Below the pieces are notes generated by a model. That model did no database searches, had not been told where the DNA came from, and saw nothing but the letters and a program-made list of their open reading frames with translations. Positions 6,929 to 14,727 of a DNA stretch of 22,597 bases are shown one piece after another. The stretch is from DYTH01 sp964552725 (GTDB lineage: Bacteria; Desulfobacterota; Syntrophia; Syntrophales; UBA5619). Position numbers and translations under genes: made by a program. Each line of letters begins with the position of its first letter. Position 1 is the stretch's first letter. The DNA lies in assembly GCA_964552725.1 (NCBI GenBank), contig CAZKHU010000046.1, positions 1 through 22,597 of the forward strand. Direction: 5' to 3'.

Positions 6929-9688
6929 ATGACGACAATAACTGCTATGGACAAAAAAGAGATCACAATCAGTATAGACGGCTCCCTTGTGGCCATTCCG
7001 GAAGGATCGACAATTCTTGACGCCGCCAGAAAGGCAGGCGTGCGGATACCCACTCTTTGCCACCACCCGGCACTTGAACCGATAGGCTCCTGCCGTGTGT
7101 GCGTCGTCGAGATCGATGGTTTTGAACGGCCGGCCACGGCGTGCAATACCCAGGCTCTCCCGGGGATGGCGATCGCGACACGTTCGGAAAGGCTCTTCAA
7201 TCTGCGCCGCGAGGTGCTCAAAATGATCCTCGCCAACCATCCGCTGAACTGTCCTTCCTGCCCTTTGAGCGGAAATTGCGAACTGCGCGGCCTGGCTTAC
7301 GAGTATGATCTTTCCGAGTACGACCTTTCCGAGTATCGCATCAAAACGGAAAGCAATCCCTGGAAACCGTTTTCGACGCCCATTCTCGACTATCATCCGA
7401 GCCGCTGCATTCTCTGCGGCAGATGCGTGAAGGCATGCGCGGAGATTCGCGGACTGGGCGCCATCACCATGACCGCCCAGGGCGCGCGCTCGGTAATCCG
7501 GCCGGTCATGATGGATCCGGCTCTGCCGTCGCGCTGCATTTCCTGTGGCGAATGCATGAGCGTCTGTCCGGTGAATGCAATCGAAGAGCGCATGGCTACC
7601 AAAAAAGGCAGGCCGTGGGAGACAAAAAAGACGCAAACTACCTGCACATACTGTGGCGTTGGCTGCCAGCTCGATCTGAATGTGGTGAATAACCGCGTGG
7701 TCGGCGTAACCACGAGAGACGGCGTCGGTGTGAATCGCGGCAGACTTTGCTCGAAGGGAAGGTTCGGATACAACTTCATCAACAGCCCCGAGAGACTCAA
7801 TCGGCCGCTGGTGCGCAACGAGGCCGGCGAACTTGAAGAAACCACCTGGACCGCGGCGCTGACCAGAGTGGCGCGGGAGTTTCTGCGCATTCGCGAGGCC
7901 TTCGGTCCGCAGTCGCTGGCGGCCCTTTCCAGTGCAAGATGCACAAATGAGGAAAATTATCTTGTCCAGAGGTTAGCCAGACAGGCCTTCAAAACCAACA
8001 GCATAGACCATTGCGCCCGCCTCTGACACGCCTCGACGGTGGCCGGTCTGGCCGCTGTATTCGGAAGCGCTGCGATGACCAACTCGATCGCGGAAATTGA
8101 AGATACCGATCTTATCTTTGTAACTGGCACAAATACCAGCGAAAACCACCCGATTATCTCACATTTCATCAAACGGGCCGTGGATCGCCGCAAGGCAAAG
8201 CTCATTGTCGCCGACCCGCGGAAAATCGATCTTGTCGATCAGGCAAATTACTGGATGCGTCACAAACCCGGCACGGATGTGGCGCTGCTCAACGGCATCA
8301 TGCACTGGATCGTCAAAAACAATCTGCACGACAAGCAATTCATTGCGGAAAGATGCGAGGGATTCGATGAACTTGCCGCCGAACTCCAGAACTATCCGCC
8401 GGAACTGGTTGCCGAAATCACCGGCGTTCCGGCTGCTGAAATCTGCGCGGCCGCCGAGCTGATCGGCAAGTCAGGACGTGTTTCTTTCCTCTATGCAATG
8501 GGAATCACCCAGCACATCACCGGGACGGACAACGTCAAATCGATTGCCAATCTCGCCATGATCACCGGCAATCTCGGAAGGTGGGGCACGGGGGTCAACC
8601 CCCTGCGGGGACAGAATAACGTTCAGGGGGCTGGCGATGCAGGCGCGCTGCCGAATCTGCTGCCTGGCTACGCAGCGGTAGCGGATCCGGAAGCCCGCAA
8701 AAGGAGCGCCGCCGCCTGGGGGGCTGGGGAACTCCCCGAGACGCCGGGCCTGACCGCAACCGAAATTATCCCGGCCGCCTACGCGGGCAAAATACGCGGC
8801 ATGTATATCATGGGAGAAAATCCGGTTCTTTCCGATGCGAATTCAAACCATGCGGAAGCGGCCCTGCGCAAACTGGATTTCCTCGTTGTTCAGGACATCT
8901 TTCTGACGGAAACCGCCAAATTGGCCGACGTCGTTCTGCCTGGCGCCTCCTGGGCAGAGAAAGACGGCACTTTTACAAACACCGAACGCCGGGTGCAGAG
9001 GGTGCGCGCCGCGATCGACACAGTAGGAAACAGTTTTCCCGATTGGCGCATAACACAGCGCATTGCCCAACTGATGGGGGTAAAAATGGACTTTTCCTCC
9101 CCTGAGCAGATATTCAACCAGATGCGGCGCGAGATGCCGATTTACGCCGGCCTCACCTATGACCGTCTCGACCGCGAAGGCGGCTTGCAATGGCCATGCC
9201 CGGACATCGACCATCCGGGCACCACTTTCCTTTTCGAAAAGACCTTTAATCGCGGCAGGGGACTGTTGACGGCGATCAAATATCGCCCGGCTTCCGAAGA
9301 AGTCGATGCCGAATTTCCATTTTTACTCTCCACCGGCCGCATCCAATACCAGTATCACACCGGAACGATGACGCGGCGCTCGCCGAGTTTAAATATGCTG
9401 GCGCCGGAGGCAATCCTCGAAATCAATCCCTCCGATGCTGCCGCACAGGGCATTTCCGGAGGAGAAATGGTCTCGCTGGCATCCCGGCGGGGGAAAATTC
9501 TCATCCGCACGGACATAAGCGAGCGTGTCCCCCCGGGCGTTCTTTTCACCACGTTTCACTACTGGGAAGCCCCAATCAACAAGCTAACTAACGACGCCCT
9601 CGATCCGATCGCGAAAATTCCTGAATTTAAAGTATCGGCTGTGCGCATTGAAAAAGTTGCCCGTACGATTGATGCTCCGACCTTCTAA
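6929..9688 (+). CDS. fdhF: Formate dehydrogenase alpha subunit, selenocysteine form (UGA read-through)
   Basis: One gene of 919 residues that appears as two reading frames because codon 366 is TGA (8024-8026). The context is HCARL-U-HAS, exactly where formate dehydrogenases carry selenocysteine, and both halves align throughout with the Cys paralogue at 1511-4210. Seen: 2Fe-2S ligands C44, C55, C58, C72; His-Cys site H104, C108, C111, C117; ferredoxin motifs C160/163/166/170 and C203/206/209/213; catalytic-domain 4Fe-4S C239, C242, C246, C274; U366; and a C-terminal molybdopterin dinucleotide domain. A SECIS hairpin follows the UGA. The ATG at 6929 is chosen: it has GGAAG about 7 bases upstream and lies just after the preceding gene's stop. 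The frame extends to GTG 6881, and ATG 6947 is an alternative. Production needs selA, selB, selC and selD elsewhere in the genome. Confidence 0.94.
7304..7333 (+). repeat. Tandem 15-base duplication inside the Sec formate dehydrogenase gene
   Basis: Two adjacent 15-base units (7304-7318 and 7319-7333) differ at two positions and encode YDLSE twice, giving YDLSEYDLSEY between the His-Cys cluster and the first ferredoxin motif. Both differences are silent, so the duplication is not brand new. The Cys paralogue has no such repeat at this place. Confidence 0.85.
8024..8026 (+). other. Selenocysteine codon (in-frame UGA)
   Basis: TGA at codon 366 of the second formate dehydrogenase gene replaces the TGC of the Cys paralogue at the metal-ligand position. 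Flanking residues on both sides are conserved and the frame continues to 9688, so this is recoding rather than termination or a nonsense mutation. Confidence 0.94.
8036..8058 (+). promoter_or_regulatory. Bacterial SECIS hairpin for selenocysteine insertion
   Basis: Starting 9 bases after the UGA, ACGGTGGCC pairs with GGCCGCTGT (nine pairs including two G-U wobbles) around the loop GGTCT. As I recall the E. coli fdhF SECIS, SelB binds an apical GGUC-containing loop, and the GGU CUG codons fall at +7 and +8 after the UGA. They occupy the same positions here. The equivalent stretch in the Cys paralogue has lost the GGTCT loop. SelB would bind this element in the mRNA to deliver selenocysteinyl-tRNA. 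Confidence 0.88.
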
Positions 9689-9695
9689 AAGAGTA

Positions 9696-9723
9696 TTGAT
9701 AAAAGGTTGAGAAACAATATTTT
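9696..9723 (+). promoter_or_regulatory. Possible sigma70-type promoter upstream of the histidine kinase gene
   Basis: TTGATA (9696-9701) and TATTTT (9718-9723) are 16 bases apart in the 132-base gap between the formate dehydrogenase stop and the kinase start. The -35 matches at five of six positions and the -10 at four. The gap suggests that the kinase and response regulators have their own transcript, but the assignment is weak. Confidence 0.25.
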
Positions 9724-9735
9724 TTCCCTTAACGG

Positions 9736-9772
9736 CGGTTTTGCACTCGCAACCGTTCCGAAACAGCCGGTT
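9736..9772. repeat. Alternating CGGTT / AACCG / CGGTT inverted repeats, possible operator
   Basis: CGGTT (9736-9740), AACCG (9751-9755) and CGGTT (9768-9772) alternate in orientation in the leader of the kinase gene. The arms are only five bases long. They could form a protein-binding site or two mutually exclusive weak RNA hairpins. There is no following T-run, so it is not a simple terminator. Confidence 0.25.
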
Positions 9773-9820
9773 ACACTGTAGATGTTCTGAGATAACCTCT
9801 CGGCGGGGTGTAAACACGAC

Positions 9821-11533
9821 ATGGCCAAGCTGATTCTGTTCCTGAAAAAGACCTTTGGGATTCAACAGTATTATTTTCAAAGCCTCGGCTTCAAACTTTT
9901 TGTGTTCATCAGCGGAGCCCTGGTCGTATGCGTCGCCATGGCCGCCTATTACACGATCAACATTCAGGAGCCGCAAATGATCGACGAAGCGCTCAACGGG
10001 GCCGATCATCTGGGACTCGCGATTGAGTCTGCGGCGACGATTTACATGTCCGAGAATGACAGTTTCAAACTCCAGAGGCTGATCGAACAGATTCAGCATA
10101 AAACTGACGCCATAGAATCGATCCGATTCATTGATAATAAAGGGATAATCAGGAAAAGCACCATTCCGCAGGAAATCGGCCGCTTCTTTGGCAATGCGGA
10201 AAAGCAAGGCGCTTATTTCCCCAAAGATGACAACGCGCTGGAAGCGCCCGCTCAAAGAAAACGCGCCCGGATCGTCCCCGCCTCCGATGGAAAACGCAGC
10301 GTGATCGAAGTGACAAGGGTGATCTACAATCAGCCGGCTTGCGCGACTCAGTGCCACACGGTTCATCCCGAGTCGCAAAAGATCATCGGCGTCTTCGACA
10401 TGGCCATCTCCCTTGCCAGCGTCGACCGGAAGATTGACCTCAACAGATGGAATATCGCTGCCTTCTTTTTGATTATGACGCCGCTTGGCTCCTTCCTTTT
10501 GTTCTGGATTTTGCGGCCGGTCAATGCGCTGATCGAGAAGCTGAAGGCGGTATCGCGAGGCGACTTCAAAACCGTCAGTCCGATCCGGGCCAATGGCGGA
10601 GAGGTAGGCAAGCTTGCCCATTCCTTTAACCGAATGATCAAAAAAATCAGAGCTGATATCGAATATGCCAATCTCCTCGTTGAAAATGCCGACACGTTCG
10701 AACGCCGGGATGAATGCGAACCGGAGGTGGCAATCACCCAGACCATCCATCAGAAAGAAGATGAACTGGAATCGGTTTTCCCCGAGATTTATGACCGGAT
10801 CAGCGACGCCACCAATCAGAAGATCATCCGTTCGCTGAAACTCGCATCGCTCGGCAGGCTTTCGGCAAGCATTGCCCATGAAATAAACAATCCCCTGACC
10901 GCCGTGCTGAGCTACAGCTCGCTGCTTCTGGATAAAAGCGACGATCCCAGGCAGAAAGCCTGGCTTGCAACCATCGTGGAAGAAACAAAGAGGTGTCGGA
11001 ACATTGTCGCCGCGCTCCTGGAATTTTCCCGGCAGACAACCCCGGAAAAGGCCCCTGCCAATATCAACGATGTCGTGGAACGGGCAATCGGTCTTTTGCA
11101 GAATCAGGAATCGTTTCATAACATCAGGATCGTAAAAAATCTGGATTCGTCGCTGCCAAACGTTCTGGTTGACCGGGGACAGATGTACCAGGTGTTCATG
11201 AACTTGATAATCAATGCCGCCGATGCGATGGAAAACAAAGGTGTTTTAACAATCGAGTCCCGGCTGCGGATAGTCAAATCCACTGTAGCCGATGACCGCC
11301 GTCTGGTCGAGGTGTCTGTAACCGATACCGGCTGCGGCATAGCTCAGAAAAACATCGAACGCATGTTCGATCCCTTTTTTACGACCAAGGGACCGACCGT
11401 CGGCACGGGACTCGGCCTTTCAATCTGTCAAAGCATTGTCAAACATCATAATGGCAGCATCGCGGTGCAAAGCAAGCCGGGGGAAGGCGCAACTTTCACC
11501 GTGTCGCTGCCGGTAGAGGACAGGAACGAATGA
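9821..11533 (+). CDS. Membrane sensor histidine kinase with CX3CH motif in the sensor domain
   Basis: Protein of 570 residues. A membrane segment at about 23-45 and a second at about 211-231 flank an extracytoplasmic sensor domain. A HAMP linker follows (about 232-285), then a HisKA dimerisation domain with phospho-acceptor H353 in SIAHEINNPLTA and a catalytic ATPase domain with N box (NLIINAADAM, 461-470), G1 (DTGCGI, 502-507), F box (FDPFF, 516-520) and G2 (GTGLGLS, 528-534). Near the end of the sensor, PACATQCHTVHP places C174, C178 and H179 in a CX3CH arrangement, one residue longer than the usual c-type heme motif. The ATG at 9821 has only a weak upstream GGGGTG. It overlaps the next response regulator gene by 4 bases (ATGA), so that regulator is its likely partner. 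A redox or ligand-sensing role linked to the formate dehydrogenases is inferred from position. Confidence 0.92.
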   Translation: MAKLILFLKKTFGIQQYYFQSLGFKLFVFISGALVVCVAMAAYYTINIQEPQMIDEALNGADHLGLAIESAATIYMSENDSFKLQRLIEQIQHKTDAIESIRFIDNKGIIRKSTIPQEIGRFFGNAEKQGAYFPKDDNALEAPAQRKRARIVPASDGKRSVIEVTRVIYNQPACATQCHTVHPESQKIIGVFDMAISLASVDRKIDLNRWNIAAFFLIMTPLGSFLLFWILRPVNALIEKLKAVSRGDFKTVSPIRANGGEVGKLAHSFNRMIKKIRADIEYANLLVENADTFERRDECEPEVAITQTIHQKEDELESVFPEIYDRISDATNQKIIRSLKLASLGRLSASIAHEINNPLTAVLSYSSLLLDKSDDPRQKAWLATIVEETKRCRNIVAALLEFSRQTTPEKAPANINDVVERAIGLLQNQESFHNIRIVKNLDSSLPNVLVDRGQMYQVFMNLIINAADAMENKGVLTIESRLRIVKSTVADDRRLVEVSVTDTGCGIAQKNIERMFDPFFTTKGPTVGTGLGLSICQSIVKHHNGSIAVQSKPGEGATFTVSLPVEDRNE

Positions 11534-11928
11534 AAACATTTAAATTGCTGATTATAGACGACGAAATCGTCGTCCAGAGAAGTTGCGTCGATATTTTTAC
11601 CGAAAAGAAGTCAAAACAGGGCTTTCAGTATGATGTTCATACGGCCTCCTCTGCCGATGAGGCGCTGCGCGTTCTGGAGAAGGAAAGCTTTGACATTGTG
11701 CTGACGGATCTGAAGATGCCGGGATTATCGGGCCTTGAACTCCTGCCCAGGATAAAAGCCGGCAGCGCGGAAACAGCGATTGTTGTCATGACAGGCTTTT
11801 CCACTGTTACGACTGCCGTCGAAGCAATGAAACTCGGGGCAAACGATTTCATTCCCAAACCCTTTACCCCGGATGAGATCATGGACGCGGTAGAAACCGC
11901 CTTGTTGAAGGCAAAGGGAACGACGTGA
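11530..11928 (+). CDS. Receiver-only response regulator
   Basis: A single receiver domain of 132 residues with all key positions: D10/D11, phospho-acceptor D60 in VLTDLKMPG, T88 in VMTGF and K110 in FIPKPFTP. There is no output domain. Its ATGA start-stop overlap with the histidine kinase marks it as the cognate partner. Such stand-alone receivers act as phosphate shuttles or bind a target protein directly. The receiver is close in sequence to that of the 4233-4859 regulator (both share IPKPFTP), so the same kinase may serve both. Confidence 0.9.
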   Translation: MKTFKLLIIDDEIVVQRSCVDIFTEKKSKQGFQYDVHTASSADEALRVLEKESFDIVLTDLKMPGLSGLELLPRIKAGSAETAIVVMTGFSTVTTAVEAMKLGANDFIPKPFTPDEIMDAVETALLKAKGTT

Positions 11929-11971
11929 TTTTCGGCAACCATGACACCCCCCATAACGGAGGTTTTTACCT

Positions 11972-12370
11972 GTGAATCGAATGATCCTGGTGATTGATGA
12001 TGAGAAATCCATCCGCGACCTTTTCAAGTCCGCGCTGAGCGATATCGGTTGTGATGTTTATCTTGCGGAAACTGGCGAGGAAGCGCTGGATATTCTCGGC
12101 AGAAAAAAGGAAATAGAGCTTATTTTTATTGATCTCCGGCTTTTCGGCACCAACGGCATCGAGTTATGCCGGCAAATTCGCAAGACAAAATCGATAGCCA
12201 TTATCAATGCCATTACCGGCTGGTCCGGGCTTTTTGAAATAGAAGAATGCCGGGAAGCGGGATTCGATGATTATTTCAAGAAACCAATAGCGCTCGATAC
12301 GCTGTTCAAGACGGTGAACGAAGCCTTTGAAAAACTCGACCGCTGGAAGAATCCTTTTGCCGGCGCCTGA
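11972..12370 (+). CDS. Receiver-only response regulator (second)
   Basis: Receiver domain of 132 residues with D9/D10, phospho-acceptor D54 in IFIDLRLFG, T82 and K104 in YFKKPI. No output domain is present. The GTG at 11972 is chosen because GGAGG (11958-11962) lies 9 bases upstream; an ATG three codons later (11981) is possible. It follows the previous receiver gene by 43 bases and is probably in the same transcript. It is more divergent than the other two receivers (FIDLRLFGTNG instead of the usual DxxMPxxxG), which suggests a different partner or a terminal position in a relay. Confidence 0.88.
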   Translation: MNRMILVIDDEKSIRDLFKSALSDIGCDVYLAETGEEALDILGRKKEIELIFIDLRLFGTNGIELCRQIRKTKSIAIINAITGWSGLFEIEECREAGFDDYFKKPIALDTLFKTVNEAFEKLDRWKNPFAGA

Positions 12371-12389
12371 AAGAACGAGGGACAGCGGC

Positions 12390-13163
12390 TCAGCGTCGCT
12401 TCTGGGCCATCACAAGAATCACGCTTGCCAGTTTGCGGGGAAATATCCAGGCATCGATCCCTGCCAAAAGGCAGTAGAAAAGGTTCAAAAGCATGAAGAG
12501 CGGCGCAACGATTTTTTCTATAAATAAGACCTTGACCTTGTCATTTTTATTCTTTTTCGCAACCCGCAAACCCCTTGACACAAAAAAGACAACTATAATC
12601 ATCGTTATTTTTTCAAGCGGCCCGAGCACCTTCCTTGTTTCGGCGATTTCAAGACCCGCATCCCCGAGTTTTTTTTCGATCTCCGCAAGTTCATAACGCC
12701 GGAAATGGCGGACAAAGCGATCGTCAATCGCGAAATAAGCCCGTCTGTGCGGAAAGGTCAAAATCAGGGTTCCCTCATCGGTCATTACCCTGGCCATCTC
12801 TCTGAGGGCGGCAAGGTCGTCGGGCATGTGTTCGATCACCTCGGAGCAGACAACCGTCGAAAAGGCGCCCGTCCTGAAAGGGAGGCTCAATGCATCCGCC
12901 CCCACGCAAAGGCTGCCTCCCTGCATCTGCCGGAGCGATTTCAGTGCGGAAAACGAAAGATCCGAATATACGACCTGACGGTTTTCCCCCAACATCGGCG
13001 AAAGCCCGCTTCCCACCTCGAGGATAAGACCGTCCTGATAAAAATGCACGCATTTTCTGACAGCGCGTCTTCGCAAGCGATAGTTATACAGACTGTTTTT
13101 TAACGATACGTAAAAGCGGTCGTTAAAAAAATCCTCAAAACGGTTCTCAGCGGGATTTGTCAA
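12390..13163 (-). CDS. SAM-dependent methyltransferase (class I) with hydrophobic C-terminal segments
   Basis: Protein of 257 residues with a Rossmann-type methyltransferase core: SAM motif I LEVGSG (48-53), acidic D68 in YSDLSFSAL, an ADALSLPF segment (89-96) and the SEVIEHM motif (107-113). Two hydrophobic stretches at about 184-199 and 217-240 suggest membrane association. The substrate is unknown; pairing with a glycosyltransferase points to a lipid-linked or cell-surface glycan. The start is TTG (13163-13161), overlapping the glycosyltransferase stop codon, so translation is probably coupled. It converges with the response regulator gene, leaving 19 bases between the two stop codons. Confidence 0.82.
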   Translation of the reverse strand: MTNPAENRFEDFFNDRFYVSLKNSLYNYRLRRRAVRKCVHFYQDGLILEVGSGLSPMLGENRQVVYSDLSFSALKSLRQMQGGSLCVGADALSLPFRTGAFSTVVCSEVIEHMPDDLAALREMARVMTDEGTLILTFPHRRAYFAIDDRFVRHFRRYELAEIEKKLGDAGLEIAETRKVLGPLEKITMIIVVFFVSRGLRVAKKNKNDKVKVLFIEKIVAPLFMLLNLFYCLLAGIDAWIFPRKLASVILVMAQKRR

Positions 13164-13912
13164 CGGTTCACCGGAAAAAATTCAGAGTTTATCAATCCCA
13201 TTTTCGCGAGTCGAAAGGTGATGCCGGTCCAGAGGCAACCGAGACCATAACGAAAGCTTCTGCGAAAATTTATCGAAGAAGCCTCCGCAAAGTATTTAGT
13301 CGGACAGCTCACCTCGGCAATGCTCCATCCTTGCCAGATGATCTGCGCAAGCATCTGATTGTCATACAGAAAATCGTCAGACTTGGGGGCATCCGCCACC
13401 TTTTCGAGAAGCTCCCGGGAAAAGGCCCGGTATCCGGTGTGATACTCGGAAAGCTTCGCGCCGATGAGGATATTTTCCGTCAGCGTAAGAAACCTGTTTG
13501 CGAGGTATTTCCAGGGCGGCATCCCCCCCCGGAGGGCGTATCCCCCCAGAATCCGCGATCCCAGCACACAATGGTAGAGACCGTTTCCAATCAGCGCGGC
13601 CATGGCCGGGATCAGTTTCGGGGTGTACTGATAATCGGGATGCACCATGACCACGATATCCGCCCCAGCCTCCAGGGCCATCCGGTAACATGTTTTCTGA
13701 TTGCCGCCGTACCCCCTGTTCTGCTGATGGACATAGACATCCGTCAAAGGCAGGCGGCGCGCAATAGCCGCCGTTTCATCATGGCCGGCATCGTCCACCA
13801 GGATAATCCTGTCCACAATTTCCTGCTCCATGACCTCGTCATAGGTCATCCGCAGAGTCCGGGCCGCATTGTAGGCAGGCATGACAACGACTATTTTTTT
13901 ATCTTTATACAT
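13160..13912 (-). CDS. Family 2 glycosyltransferase (dolichol-phosphate-mannose synthase-like)
   Basis: Protein of 250 residues with a GT-A fold signature: VVVMPAYNA at the N terminus, VDDAGHDET (39-47) for nucleotide binding, NRGYGGNQ (65-71 region) and HPDYQY (91-96) at the metal-binding DXD-like position. It has no obvious membrane segments, so it probably works at the cytoplasmic face, transferring a sugar from a nucleotide donor to a polyprenyl phosphate or a glycan. GGAG lies close upstream of the ATG (reverse strand). It is coupled to the methyltransferase by overlap. The 57-base gap to the ABC permease leaves open whether it is in the same transcript. Donor and acceptor cannot be told from sequence. 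Confidence 0.88.
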   Translation of the reverse strand: MYKDKKIVVVMPAYNAARTLRMTYDEVMEQEIVDRIILVDDAGHDETAAIARRLPLTDVYVHQQNRGYGGNQKTCYRMALEAGADIVVMVHPDYQYTPKLIPAMAALIGNGLYHCVLGSRILGGYALRGGMPPWKYLANRFLTLTENILIGAKLSEYHTGYRAFSRELLEKVADAPKSDDFLYDNQMLAQIIWQGWSIAEVSCPTKYFAEASSINFRRSFRYGLGCLWTGITFRLAKMGLINSEFFPVNR

Positions 13913-13969
13913 TGAACTCCGAAATGCCCCTTTTCATTCCAACCATGTCGAAAACAAAACTGTTCTATC

Positions 13970-14713
13970 TCACAACCTCTTCCAGCGGCAAATTTTGCTG
14001 TCCAGGAAGTCAATGCCCATATAAAGCGAATATCCCAGAAACCCCATTGCAATAATCCCGGCAAACATCTCCGGGTAGGCATAACGCGACCAGGCATCCA
14101 TCAGATAGTATCCCAGCCCCTCGCTGCTGGCGATTGACTCGGCGAAAAACAGCACCGCGATCGCCGTCCCGGAACCAATTCGCAAAGCGGTGAAAACATC
14201 CGGAATAATCGCCGGCCAGACAACATGCCGGTAGAGATCGCGTCTTTTGGCCCCCAGCGAGACAACCGAGAGAATCATCGCCTGACTGACATTGCGGGCC
14301 GCATCCCGGGTGGTGACGAGAATCTGGAAAAACACCACCAGCGTAATCAGGAAAATCTTGGAAAAATCGCCTAATCCGAACAATACCATAATCAGCGGCA
14401 GGAAAACTATTTTGGGGATCGGGTAGATCAAATAGAGCAACGGGGAAAAAAAACGGTCATATTTCTCCTCTCTGCCCAGCCCGAGCCCAAGCGGAATGCC
14501 CACCAGCAATGAAATAAGGATGCTTGCCGTAACCCGCCAGCCGCTTACCAGAAAGTGTTTCCATAAACCAGCGGGAATTTGCTCGAAAAATACGAAAAAG
14601 GCCTTTCCCGGCGCGGGCAAGGCGGGACTGTCAAGCATAACCGCCAGAAACTGCCAGCAGGCAAACAGAACCAAAAGCGAAAATATCTGTAACAGCAGCG
14701 TTTTTATCTTCAT
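13970..14713 (-). CDS. ABC transporter permease, NitT/TauT/SsuC-type
   Basis: Inner-membrane permease of 247 residues with about six hydrophobic segments and the binding-protein-dependent transport loop (SLGAKRRDLYRHVVWPAIIP region) that contacts the ATPase. It belongs to the family that includes SsuC, TauC and NrtB. The ATG at 14713 is preferred over the in-frame TTG at 14716 just before it; GGGG lies a few bases upstream. It lies 14 bases after the ATPase gene and completes a three-gene importer. The family imports sulfonates, taurine, nitrate, cyanate or pyrimidine precursors, and nothing here selects among these. Confidence 0.9.
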   Translation of the reverse strand: MKIKTLLLQIFSLLVLFACWQFLAVMLDSPALPAPGKAFFVFFEQIPAGLWKHFLVSGWRVTASILISLLVGIPLGLGLGREEKYDRFFSPLLYLIYPIPKIVFLPLIMVLFGLGDFSKIFLITLVVFFQILVTTRDAARNVSQAMILSVVSLGAKRRDLYRHVVWPAIIPDVFTALRIGSGTAIAVLFFAESIASSEGLGYYLMDAWSRYAYPEMFAGIIAMGFLGYSLYMGIDFLDSKICRWKRL

Positions 14714-14727
14714 CAATCCCCGAACCT

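Noticed and set aside
6881..9688. Reading the second formate dehydrogenase as a pseudogene or as two separate genes
   Set aside because: The stop is a single TGA at the known selenocysteine position with a SECIS hairpin, and both halves keep all motifs. GTG at 8039 has no ribosome site and would start inside the catalytic domain.
9584..11119. Long 511-codon open frame on the - strand
   Set aside because: It is antisense to the histidine kinase and the 3' end of the formate dehydrogenase, both with complete family motifs. The antisense translation shows no recognisable domain.
12384..12400. Hairpin AGCGGC/GTCGCT at the convergent junction as a bidirectional terminator
   Set aside because: The stem is only six pairs including a wobble, and no T-run follows on either strand.
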